Assembly (NCBI GenBank): GCA_014526335.1
Contig: JACTAT010000016.1
Span: 7,594,945-7,658,944 of the forward strand
Length of the DNA: 64,000 bases
Direction of reading: 5' to 3'
Source: Chrysaora quinquecirrha
Lineage: Eukaryota; Cnidaria; Scyphozoa; Semaeostomeae; Pelagiidae
Part shown: positions 24,906 through 33,091 of the stretch, piece after piece
Layout: the number at the start of each line of letters is the position of its first letter
How positions within the stretch are numbered: the first letter of the stretch is position 1
The notes under the pieces: generated by a model
Seen by the model: only the letters and a program-made list of their open reading frames with translations
What the model was told of the DNA's origin: nothing
Database searches by the model: none
Position numbers and translations under genes: made by a program

Positions 24906-25263
24906 GTCATTTATCTATGAAACAATATATTTAGCTGAAATAGAGATAATGGAATTATAAAAAGTAATTACACTTTATGGCATGCTGGGCATTCTAAAAT
25001 AAAAAAGATTCTTACGAATATTTTTCCACATGCCGGAAAATCAAATTCTTCGGCACTTTGATAGCGTAAATAGTTACTGACATTTTTTTTGGAAAAAGAA
25101 CTAGCATGTAAATTTCTAAATTTGAAATCGAACATAAATTAAACATAAGTTGAACGCAAACAACCATACTTATGTCCAGCCCACATTCTTCTGAAACAAG
25201 TTTATCATTTTCTTCTTCAGCAGAATTAATTTGAAGAGGCGCCAGCATGTTTTCCAAATGCAT
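15056..25263 (-). CDS. Astacin-family zinc metalloprotease, gene 1 (whole model)
   Basis: Seven coding exons (25170-25263, 24491-24571, 21931-22104, 19723-19852, 18576-18802, 15513-15811, 15056-15160) join in phase to 369 residues. Order: acidic pro-region; prodomain switch LVSGDMLVS (Gly-Asp, where astacins have FxGD with the Asp binding zinc); basic cleavage site TKRAAIKN; catalytic domain; zinc site [19 protein letters not shown]; Met-turn [10 protein letters not shown] with the zinc-flanking Tyr; end of domain RLNKLFNC; then a short tail with GGVCSVY. The first disulfide Cys pair (YTCIRF and LFNC) is kept; the second (Cys64-Cys84 in crayfish astacin) is absent. Predicted role: zymogen-type endopeptidase, expected to be secreted. 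However, the first exon found shows no signal peptide, so an upstream exon may be missing from the model. Confidence 0.85.
15161..15512 (-). other. Astacin gene 1, intron 6
   Basis: 352 bp intron with donor AAG|GTAGGC and acceptor TTTTTAG. No gene or mobile element seen inside. Gene 2 has no intron here. Confidence 0.7.
15513..15811 (-). CDS. Astacin gene 1, exon 6 (Met-turn exon)
   Basis: Acceptor TTTAAATTTCAG, donor AAG|GTAGGC. Encodes the C-terminal half of the catalytic domain: [44 protein letters not shown]. If the donor is ignored, translation runs on into intron sequence before a stop; homology to gene 2 favours splicing. Confidence 0.88.
15870..15900 (+). other. Covarying hairpin H, copy c
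   Basis: Stem TGT-AC-GAAGAATTC with loop TTT and perfect partner GAATTCTTC-GT-ACA: 14 uninterrupted base pairs, the longest of the set. GTAACAA follows at 15971. Confidence 0.65.
16264..16500 (+). repeat. (ATC)n microsatellite
   Basis: CAT/ATC triplets with interspersed ATA variants. All six frames are open in places; the poly-Ile and poly-Met frames are artefacts. Confidence 0.95.
16622..16638 (+). other. Covarying hairpin H, copy d
   Basis: Compact form TATGT-CC-GAA-GG-ACATA: seven perfect pairs closed by a GAA loop. GTAACAAAAGATA lies at 16704. Confidence 0.6.
16827..16905 (+). other. tRNA-like (SINE head?) sequence
   Basis: Contains an A-box-like TAGTGCAGTGG and a B-box-like GAGTTCGATCC about 45 bases apart, as in tRNA-derived SINE promoters. 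The acceptor stem pairs poorly, so I do not call a functional tRNA. Confidence 0.4.
17510..17905 (+). repeat. (ATC)n microsatellite, second array
   Basis: A long CAT/ATC tract with TCG variants toward both ends. Minus-strand poly-Asp and plus-strand poly-His/Ile frames are artefacts. Confidence 0.95.
18090..18310 (-). repeat. Strand-asymmetric purine tract (minus strand)
   Basis: On the minus strand it is a run of GGGAA/GGAAC words at roughly 12-20 base spacing, like 11141-11470 and 39850-40100 on the plus strand. The frames on both strands are open but have no recognised content. Confidence 0.5.
18576..18802 (-). CDS. Astacin gene 1, exon 5 (zinc-site exon)
   Basis: Acceptor TTTTTAAG, donor CAG|GTAAGA. 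Encodes SYVGKQ, then [19 protein letters not shown] with the three zinc His and catalytic Glu. The positions where astacins carry Cys64 (before SYVG) and Cys84 (before the HE motif) have no cysteine. Confidence 0.9.
18803..19722 (-). other. Astacin gene 1, intron 4
   Basis: Phase 2 intron of 920 bp. No recognisable gene, repeat array or mobile element. Confidence 0.6.
19723..19852 (-). CDS. Astacin gene 1, exon 4
   Basis: Acceptor TTTTTAAAG, donor CAGG|GTAATT (weak). Encodes the N-terminal lobe with YTCIRFEKV, the conserved first cysteine of the catalytic domain, and [11 protein letters not shown]. Confidence 0.85.
19853..21930 (-). other. Astacin gene 1, intron 3
   Basis: 2.08 kb, largely filled by a minus-strand LINE fragment (20655-21400). 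A 110-codon plus-strand frame at 21384-21716 is not recognised. Confidence 0.65.
20655..21400 (-). mobile_element. LINE 3' fragment with (TAA)n tail
   Basis: The minus-strand frame 20875-21399 has the non-LTR ORF2 C-terminal pattern: [43 protein letters not shown] and a final CSCKL. Downstream on the same strand the element ends in an (AAT)n tail (plus 20656-20684). It sits in the same orientation as the host gene. Confidence 0.75.
21931..22104 (-). CDS. Astacin gene 1, exon 3 (switch and activation site)
   Basis: Acceptor TTTTACAG, donor CAG|GTAAGC. Encodes [12 protein letters not shown] (prodomain aspartate switch), ITKRAAIKN (activation site) and [12 protein letters not shown], the start of the mature enzyme. 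Confidence 0.88.
22105..24490 (-). other. Astacin gene 1, intron 2
   Basis: 2.39 kb. Contains a short CT microsatellite (22284-22312), a degenerate H-hairpin half near 22341 (TGGACCATATTAGG), and at 23940-24110 a segment resembling 30970-31080 (GACGTCA-containing dispersed repeat). No gene recognised. Confidence 0.55.
24491..24571 (-). CDS. Astacin gene 1, exon 2 (acidic pro-region)
   Basis: Acceptor TTTTTTAG, donor GGAG|GTATGC. Encodes an acidic stretch of about 26 residues ([20 protein letters not shown]). Gene 2 exon 2 has the same phases and similar length and acidity. Confidence 0.75.
24572..25169 (-). other. Astacin gene 1, intron 1
   Basis: 598 bp with a (CAAT)n microsatellite at 24867-24905; nothing else seen. 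Confidence 0.6.
25170..25263 (-). CDS. Astacin gene 1, exon 1 (first exon found)
   Basis: Donor ATAA|GTATGG, phase 1. Ends in EECGLDI, matching EVCGLDM at the end of gene 2 exon 1. The ATG at 25263 gives a start without a hydrophobic core, and an in-frame stop lies 15 bases upstream, just before a possible acceptor (TTGTTTAG). Either this is an internal exon and the signal-peptide exon lies further upstream, or the product lacks a classical signal. Confidence 0.65.
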
Positions 25264-25412
25264 TTTAGGGGTTCCCTAAACAAGTTTACATGAAAGGAAT
25301 CACTGACTTTGAATGATATAACGCGATAAAAATTCCACGTTCACCACGTTCATCTTAAACTAAAACACCTAAAACGTGTTGAAGCGCATACACGCCAACC
25401 AGCCGATATGGC
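25264..25412 (-). promoter_or_regulatory. 5' flank of astacin gene 1
   Basis: Short stretch between exon 1 and a MITE. No TATA box or other site could be assigned with confidence. Confidence 0.2.
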
Positions 25413-25792
25413 AGTACACGTTTTTTTTATAAGAACATTGAAATTGAAAAAAGCCATGCAATGTTCTTAATTTTTTCGTTTTGAAGGCTTAAAATGTTAA
25501 TATGTTCTTAATTTTCTTGCTTTTTAAAAAGCTGTTATTTTTAAAATTAGGTGATCATTGCTACGAAAAGGGACGCACATGTAAAAATGTCACATACAGT
25601 AGTCACAATAGTAATGATTGATAGTTTAGTACCTGTTTCTGGAGTGGAGAAGAGGATAGCGCCACTTAAGAATTTAAATTCTAATTTTTTCTAGCTTTAC
25701 AACAAAGCCTTGTAATGTTCTTAGCATCTTTTTAACTTTTCAGCTTCTGAAGCCTTATATTCTTATATACTTTGTTCTTATAAAAAACTTGT
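25413..25792. repeat. TTCTTA-rich MITE, copy 1
   Basis: Left end TACACGTTTTTTTTATAAGAA, right end TTCTTATAAAAAACTTGTA as imperfect inverted repeats; the interior is rich in ATGTTCTTAATTTT words. A related copy is at 37418-37793. Confidence 0.55.
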
Positions 25793-27284
25793 ATGCACGT
25801 TTGCTTTCTTTGCTCTAAAAATTTTTTGTCATAGAGATTTAAAATCTTCATTCTGGTGTAAACTGGTAATTCCTTTCGCGAAAAGAGTCTCAGAAGAATC
25901 GTCTGTCGGTAAAATCTTTGGGAAATATCCAAATCTTTAGTATTTCCAATTTTGTCGGCAACCTCTTGACTGCTACGATTTTTTAGCAGAAGTTCCAGCC
26001 CTGGAAAGTGAGCCTGGTATTTTCCATATTTGATATTTTGCAAAACTCTCAAAGTAATTCACTATGGCCTAAAAATGATTCTTTCGACAATAAAAACATA
26101 CTTTTAGCCATCAATAGGCCTCCATGATTGAAAAACCTTATGAAATTGTTCGAGTAATCTCTACCCTCTTTCCAGGTATTTACGAAAAAGCGGAGCAGAC
26201 GCTTAATGTTTTTTATTTTCGGAAGACGTTATGGGCAATAATAGCTAATAGCTTCTAGCGAATACTGTGTAAAACATGAGAAATCGACAACTTTTGACCT
26301 TCGATCCGTATTAAAATCATGAATCAAAGGCTGCAAGTTTCAAGAGATTCAAAGAGCAAAGCAAAACAGTTTCAGGGTGGTTGTATTTTTTCCGAATTTT
26401 GATTCAATGAGTGTGTGTACCGTGATCTATAGAAGTGCTAGTTTGGAATACGAATTCAAGCAAATAATATTTATATTTCTCAGAAGTACCATGTAATTGA
26501 CACCATATAGAGACTTTGTATTGAAAGTTAAACGGAAACCCCTCAATGAAATGCTTCACATAATGAGTAACACTGTTATGCGAGGTTTTGAGGGCAAATC
26601 AATGGAAATAGCTTCTATGTTGATCAATCCTTGATTGCTTGCAGTGATATAAATTATTTAAAATTTAAAATGTTGCTTAAGTTTTTTTCCTGTGGTACTA
26701 TAGGTTGCTTCAAGTTTTAGACCTTCTACATCTTGGTTGCTTATAAGCGGTTGCTTATAAAAAACTGCAATGTTATTGTAAACAGTGGAGTCATGGAAGC
26801 AGCTAGGTTGGCGTAAGCGCTAATCAAAATTATCTTGAAATCGAAAAAACAAAAAACGAGGTTATACAAGAGACTTTAAAATGAGGTAGCTTATATTGAT
26901 CCTCCTCAGAGCTTCGTGTGTTACTTGAGACCATAGTCAATGGAAAAAATACTGTTTATTCTATTGACTATGGTGAGACCTGGGACTCAGACAAGCACAC
27001 TGCATCTATTTTATCTATTGCTTCGCAAATCGCCACTGACCCTAGGAAGGAATTCCCGTAGATAGCTATATGTAAATTTGCATATATATCCTTTGGCTTT
27101 GAGAATTTGCTTGAAATCTAATCTCTGTCGTTTTTTTTTTCAACCATTGCTTCATTCCTTGTTGATCCTTAAAATTGAATCGATTAATGCTTTTCTCTCG
27201 CTAGTTCGTTATTTTTTTGTCAAGAATTCTGAAAATTTTCATTTTGGAAAGGCCCACAAGCATGCCACAAGCAAGTATTCCTAA
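25793..27284. other. Intergenic stretch
   Basis: A minus-strand frame at 25732-26052 (106 codons, partly within the MITE) has no recognised domain. A short perfect hairpin, ACCATAGTCAAT with ATTGACTATGGT, lies at 26930-26974. Otherwise nothing identified. Confidence 0.35.
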
Positions 27285-27540
27285 GGGCTCCGAACCGTTT
27301 CGTTGACAAAATCCCGGGAGCTTCCGGGGGCTCCGCCCCCTGGACCCCTACCAGGGCGCTGCCCTGCACCCGCTGGGGGGCTTACACCGTCCCCCAGACC
27401 CCCAGCTGTTTTGGGCAACAGCCTCCGGCCATTGCGTGCGTGCCTTCAGCAAGACAAAACTTTTAAAAACTTCTTGCCCGCCCCGGAAAAAAATCCCCCC
27501 ACTTTTTTCAAGCTGGCGCCGCCACTGCCATTACCCCGCT
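27285..27540. repeat. GC-rich repeat fragment
   Basis: GGGGGCTCCGCCCCCTGGAC and neighbouring CCC/GGG runs stand out from the AT-rich surroundings and resemble end sequences of DNA-transposon derivatives. The proline-rich frame here is a composition artefact. Confidence 0.4.
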
Positions 27541-28054
27541 GATTGTAAATTAATTTGAACACAATACAATAAGAAAACAATTTGTAATAAATTTGTAAAA
27601 ATATTTGTAAAACAACTTGTAAACAATGTGTAAGCAATTTGTATACAATAACAAAATATGTAAGTAACTTTAAGTCTTCTTTAGTCAGTTCAAATCGAAT
27701 GAAAATTGTGATTCTGATTGATCACAATCTCGAAAATAATGAATCACATGGAACAGAATACAACCACCCTGCAAATTGTTTAGCCATGTGAAGTGAACAA
27801 AATTGCTTTTCAATAAAGTTCGCGGGTAGCGTTGCCTTCGAAATAGTCAAGTGAGAGAAGTTGAAAATATGCGTGGTGAAAAACATGTTTATTTGTCGGT
27901 AACACACGTGAAAAATATTTGGGACCTGAAATCAAACACCTTAAAATTATTGAAGCGAGCGAGTTGTTGTGAGCAAGCGTGCCAGAAGGCATGTTCATTT
28001 TCTAAGGCCTCCGAGGGGCAAATCACTCCCTAAAAAGCGTACGTGATTTTTTAT

Positions 28055-28345
28055 CAGGGGTTATTTTTGTATGATTAATGTGATTAATTTGTGATTAATG
28101 TGATTTTTCGTGATTAATATGATTTTTTTATGATTAATCTTGAAAGTGTATGTGATTTTATTTTGATTATTTTATGATTCATGCGGTTATTATTTATTTA
28201 TTTGATTATTTTGTGATTATTTGATTATTTGTGATTAATTTGATTATTTTGTGATTAATTTGATTAATTTGTGATCAATTTGCTTATTTTGTGATTAATT
28301 TGATTAAATTGTGATTAATCTTGAAAGTGTACGTGATTTTAATCA
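28055..28345. repeat. Degenerate TGATTAATTTG tandem tract
   Basis: Many copies of GTGATTAAT/TTGATTATT words of 9-12 bases in near tandem. Confidence 0.7.
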
Positions 28346-29476
28346 GTGATTTGCCTAAAAGGATTACGTAAGGGTATAAAGTTGTATATTTTGTTACAGT
28401 ACGTTTTTGGACTATAAAGTTTTAAAGTCAATTTATTCAGAGATACTAACTCAGAGATATTATATCATCATGATATTTACATGATATATCTCGCTTGAGT
28501 TGAATATCATGTAGTATTAATTTCATGAAATTCGAACTTAAGAATAAATTATTTATAAATTATTTAGTTAGGGGGTCCCTTTTTTTTGGGCCACCCTGTA
28601 TATAGTCAGGATTTCACAAACTTAACCCATCTGTAACGTAACCCATATTGAACTACAGTACGAAAGTACGCTCAATAGTCATGATATAAGTAACCTCGCA
28701 CGAGGAAATGCATTAAAAAATGTTATCGTAAAAATCTTGTATGCAAAAAGCATTATTTGTTTGGTTTCATATTCTTAATTCGCAGGTTGGAGATCATGGT
28801 ACTCAAAACCATTGAATATGGCCTGATAATACAACCACCTTTTAACTTTGCGATTATCTGTATCATTTGAAGCAAACTAGTCTCGATGTCTGATTTGAGT
28901 TAAGATCGAAGGTCGAAAGTTTTCAATTTGTCCCCTATAAACCGAACTGCTCCTATCATCCTTGCATTTACTGCCATCCCAAATACTACAAAAAGTTTAT
29001 TGAAACAAAGCCATGCTTCCTGCATTGCCACCAAACTGCTCTGCAAAATTTCTGATTCCCGACCATATTTTTCCAGCTTAGCCGTAAAAAAGGAAAAACA
29101 ACTTGACAGACGGCTTGCGTATGCCAATTTAGGACTGGATCGAGCCAGATTTTTTCACCAAAATGGTGGCAAAGATTTGAGAATAAACTAAACTGATTAC
29201 TCTGATGAACCCTTGAATGCCGGAGAAAAATATTAGTATAAAAAAACTGAGTCTTTATTGCTTCGTCTTTCTTATACTGCTTCAACTTGTTATTTTATAC
29301 TCTTCGCCGCAAGAATCGAAAAATCCGACGGGGGGGGATCGCAATTCGTGGCCTTTTCTCTTAACCAATACAATTTGATGTCCAAATACGATACTTGATT
29401 GTTGATACAAAGGGAACAACGCTAATAGTTTAATTAATAATCAAAATCATGTATCGATACTATAGTTATTTCATCA
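28346..29476. other. Intergenic stretch with overlapping unrecognised frames
   Basis: 28900-29290 is open on both strands (75-99 codons) but neither translation resembles a known family. No RNA gene seen. Confidence 0.3.
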
Positions 29477-29740
29477 TTAATCGCTATCTCTGCCTGCGGC
29501 AGAATGCGCACTAACATGGGATAGCTGTTTCCATAGTTCTCGATCTTTGACAAGAGTGTTCAGGGAGGCTGTGTCATGGTCTGTCCATACTTTGATGTTA
29601 TCTCTCGATCTTTTATACTGTCGTCCTCTGTTTCTTTTTCCGTTAACTATGCCTTCCGAACAGATCTTGCTGACTCCACGGTTCATTCTTTTCGTGTCGC
29701 CAAACAGTTTGAGTACATTACTTTTTATAACAGATGTGAT
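29477..29740 (-). pseudogene. LINE ORF2 C-terminal fragment
   Basis: The minus-strand frame contains NGKRNRGRQYKRSRDNIKVW and DRELWKQLSHVSAHSAAGRD, the C-terminal signature of non-LTR retrotransposon proteins whose endings read RGR-x-W-DNIK-W ... R--W--L. Upstream sequence in this frame is not open for long, so it is a truncated copy. Confidence 0.65.
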
Positions 29741-31233
29741 TGGTGGGAAATGATTTATTTGTCTCAGGTTTTCAATTCTGGTTACTTAGGACACTCGAAA
29801 AAAACTCTAAGTGGAGCTTTCTATTATCATACATACAACATATCTGTCACGATAGCAACTTTTTCATTCATTCTACAATGTATTTTTCTTCTGGAAGTAT
29901 ATTTAATTCTCTGCCTTTTCATTGCTTAACTTCTACTTCCTTACAGCGTAATAGCCTCTCTTTCGTATCATTCAGTATTTACTTATGGTTGATGACTAGT
30001 TGTTTTTGTAACGTAGTTTCGCCTTTTTACGTAAATCTTAAGGAACACCTTTCCTGCTATTCTTGTATGCGATTGGTTAGTTTTAATTCTTATTTCCGCA
30101 TGTGTTCCAATATATTCTGTAACTTTTAATTTATTCTTCGGTTATCGTTTTGTGTCGTAATAGATCGCTACTACACGGTAATTCTAGATCTCACTGGAGA
30201 CCCGTTAGCCTTGTACATAGTTTATGTTCTTTTTATTATGATTGCTGTATATAGCCACACTTGTGTGTTCTATTCGCTCGTGCCTTTTGGATTGAATCAT
30301 CTCTAACACTGGTGACAGGAAAAAACGGCTCTCTTCATATATCTACCAGCATACGTATCTACTAACATATGACCAAGCACTGTGCGTAATGTCAATAATT
30401 TGGCTCTGCACAAGAATTAAAGGTACCTAGATAGATATATCAGTCACTAGGGCAATAACGTCTCTTATGGGGATGCTAGGGCACCTCACTGTGAGAAAGT
30501 TAATTTGTGCCCTGCAAAAAAGTGTGGGAAACTTTTTTATCATAAACCCGAATTTGGGCACAGGGGGCACAACACAGCCATTACAGAAAGACAAACAGAT
30601 GAAGAAGAATATGAAGAAAATTAGTTAACCCTAATCCCTAAATCCTACCTGGCGGGGGGCATTTTCCGCCCCACTGTTTTCTTGAAACTGTTATTTTGTG
30701 TGATAGATCTAAGCTTCCAAGTCAGACTGAATTTACACCAATCCGCATTAGCTGCAAAATAGTCCAAGCAATTCCAATAATGATAACAATAGGTCACGTA
30801 ACATTGCCTTGGGAAGCGTTCATTCAAAAACCACATATGAATGCCTAATTTTACCAGTAAATCAGATCAGAATTGACTGATTCTTTACGAGATAATAAAA
30901 AACAGTAACTTGTAGTATAATGTACAGAAATTTCTGGATTTTTGTTGATATTAAGGAAGGTAGAGTTTTGACCGACATCTTGATCATGATGTCACAATGA
31001 CGTCATAATAGAAATGGGAGACGCCCAATCAACATTATTTGTAATGCATTGGCCAATTCCTGTGCCACGTTTCATTGCTCTAGTCCACGGGAAGGCCATT
31101 TCTGCAGAGGGTGGAAAACATCCCCCCGGCATGTAAGATAAAAAAGCCCCGCATGAGTAGGGTTAACAGCAACAGACGTTATGTACGAAATTTAGGTGCA
31201 GCCTCGTTTTGATTTATATATATTTTTTATTTT
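29741..31233. other. Intergenic stretch
   Basis: Overlapping plus-strand frames (29740-30129) lack recognisable content. 30960-31090 carries GATGTCACAATGACGTCATAA and is related to 23950-24070, so it is a dispersed repeat. Nothing else assigned. Confidence 0.3.
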
Positions 31234-31722
31234 TGTTGTGACCCGACGGTTGGGGTCAGGCGGTCACGGTCAGCAATGTTGTGGTTGCCATTATATGCTG
31301 TATATTTGAAGAATATAAAGAATAGGAAGACACTCTGAACGAACACTCTGGACACTCTGAAGAAACATACGAAAGAAAAGGATCTTCAATTTTGAACAGA
31401 GTCTTGAAGAACTAGAACTTAATCTTGATGGAATCGAATCTTATTCTATTGCTGAACTCTGAACTCTGAACTTGGAATCGATATCATGTGTCAAGAACTC
31501 TGAACTCAATGAATTAAATTGTTTTATCTAAACATGGACATTCCTCAGGTGGCCTCGTTGATATTTGTTGTCGAATCGTGAATTGATATTTTGTATATAG
31601 TTTATTAAGCATTTACTATTTTTCATTGCTATTTTTTTATTGTTGAGAAAATACAGTCCTCTTTGAACGTAGTCGAACTTTCGGGTTTATTCTCACCTGC
31701 GAGCTATAGAGCAGCAATACAA
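31234..31722 (+). repeat. Possible solo LTR
   Basis: Starts TGTTGTGACCCGACGG and ends near GAGCAGCAATACAACA, so it has TG...CA ends and a 3' part with AAATACAGTCCTCTTTG and GGGTTTATTCTCACC, reminiscent of Gypsy-type LTR ends. No second LTR, primer site, polypurine tract or clean target duplication was found. Confidence 0.3.
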
Positions 31723-32123
31723 CAAGAGTTGCTGTCTCTATATCTTGATTAGAACATCAGCAGGCTTATTTCTTTACACGTTATGCTCTTTGGCATTAAC
31801 AGCATTCAGCCAAATCAATGATGTTCATAGAGTTAGCTGAATTGAATCTAATATTCCCAAATTTCTTCTTACCGAAAGCTGCTATCGATATCCCGAATCT
31901 GGCATTAAAAACGTCACAATGCCGTTTATTGAAAAACATATTGGTTACCATAACAACACGCTTTACATGAAGTAACAACAACATCAACAGAAACAAAAAC
32001 GGCAACAACAACAAAGATTTTTTTATCGCTCTTATCTCTCTTAACCATCAATCTCCATTTTCATTTAATCAAATCATTCAAAATGGCGATATGTTATGCT
32101 GTGATATATTTCATATATATATA
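31723..32123. other. Intergenic stretch
   Basis: A short AAC-rich microsatellite on the plus strand (31970-32012) and a TATA run just before the next element. No gene. Confidence 0.35.
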
Positions 32124-32537
32124 CACGCTAGCGAATCTATAATTGCTACTGCGGTGGATAATCACTACTGTGGTGGTACTATTTGCATACTGTGGTGGTA
32201 GTTTCTGCGTACTGTGGTGGATAATCACTACTTGTGGTGGGTTACTATGCTTGCGGTGGTGGCAGTTTTGGCGTACTGTGGTGGATAATCACTACTTGTG
32301 GTGGTTTACTATGCTTGCGGTGGTGGCAGTTTTGGCGTACTGTGGTGGATTTTGTGGTTTTTCTTGCTTGATCTATAGAGTTTTGCTATGATTTCGTATT
32401 CACCACATAAAGCATTACAACCCACCACAGGTAGTGATTATCCACCACAGTACGCAGAAACTACACCACAGTACGCAAATAGTACCACCACAGTAGTGAT
32501 TATCCACCACAGTAGTGATTATAGATTCGCTAGCGTG
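32124..32537. mobile_element. GGTGG foldback element, copy 1
   Basis: Ends CACGCTAGCGAATCTATAAT and its complement. Arms are tandem-like repeats of GTGGTGGATAATCACTACT and the complement, meeting near 32390. It sits in a TATA microsatellite, so the target duplication is ambiguous. The Trp/Gly-rich frames here arise from the repeat. It lies about 145 bp beyond the stop codon of astacin gene 2. Confidence 0.85.
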
Positions 32538-32681
32538 TATATATATATATTATTATTATGTATTATGCTTAAATATAAATATATTGGATTTCTAATGTGA
32601 TTATGTATAATATCTAGTCCTCGTCGATAAGCAGTGATAAGCTCTTTTTGGCATCTAAGAGTTCATTGTCTCTTTTGTCGC

Positions 32682-33091
32682 TCAGTTAGTTTTATTTTCT
32701 TTCTTCATCTTCTTATAAAGAGCACATACCCCACCTGTGATGTCGCCATTTTGTTTCTCAATCCCTCTCGTATTCCCAGTCAGTGCCCCTTCGCCAAGCT
32801 GTTCCTCCTTCTTTTGGATTGCAGCAAGCAACTGCTGGTGCATTGGCTCCCGACATTGGAACAACTTATTCAACCTTCGAACGTCACTGTCTGTCAAGCT
32901 CCCAAGGGAACCAATGCGTCTTGCAGTACCACCATATGCGGCTTTGGCTTCCATGGTAACCAACTTATTCCCATTAGGCCCTGTCTGTGCGAAGTAATTT
33001 GCCCCGTAGTGCATTATGCTTTCAAAATCATATTCTTCAGCGAACATGTCCACCAATTCTCTTGTGTATTTATCGAAGTTCTTTTTCTTGC
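32682..33091 (-). CDS. Astacin gene 2, exon 6 (last exon)
   Basis: Acceptor GTTTAAACAG. Encodes [40 protein letters not shown] and the whole C-terminal tail to TAA in one exon, where gene 1 uses two. No canonical AATAAA was found before the foldback at 32537. Confidence 0.9.

Noticed and set aside
27303..27542. Proline-rich frame
   Set aside because: Composition effect of a GC-rich repeat fragment.
29576..30129. Plus-strand frames of 117 and 129 codons
   Set aside because: Phe/Ser/Cys-rich antisense of decayed sequence next to a LINE fragment; no splice or domain support.
31234..31722. Complete LTR retrotransposon
   Set aside because: Only one LTR-like segment, no internal gag/pol and no clean target duplication; kept as a low-confidence solo LTR.
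32143..32391. Trp/Gly-rich frame (and similar at 36297-36745)
   Set aside because: Repeated units of the GGTGG foldback arms, no independent coding signal.
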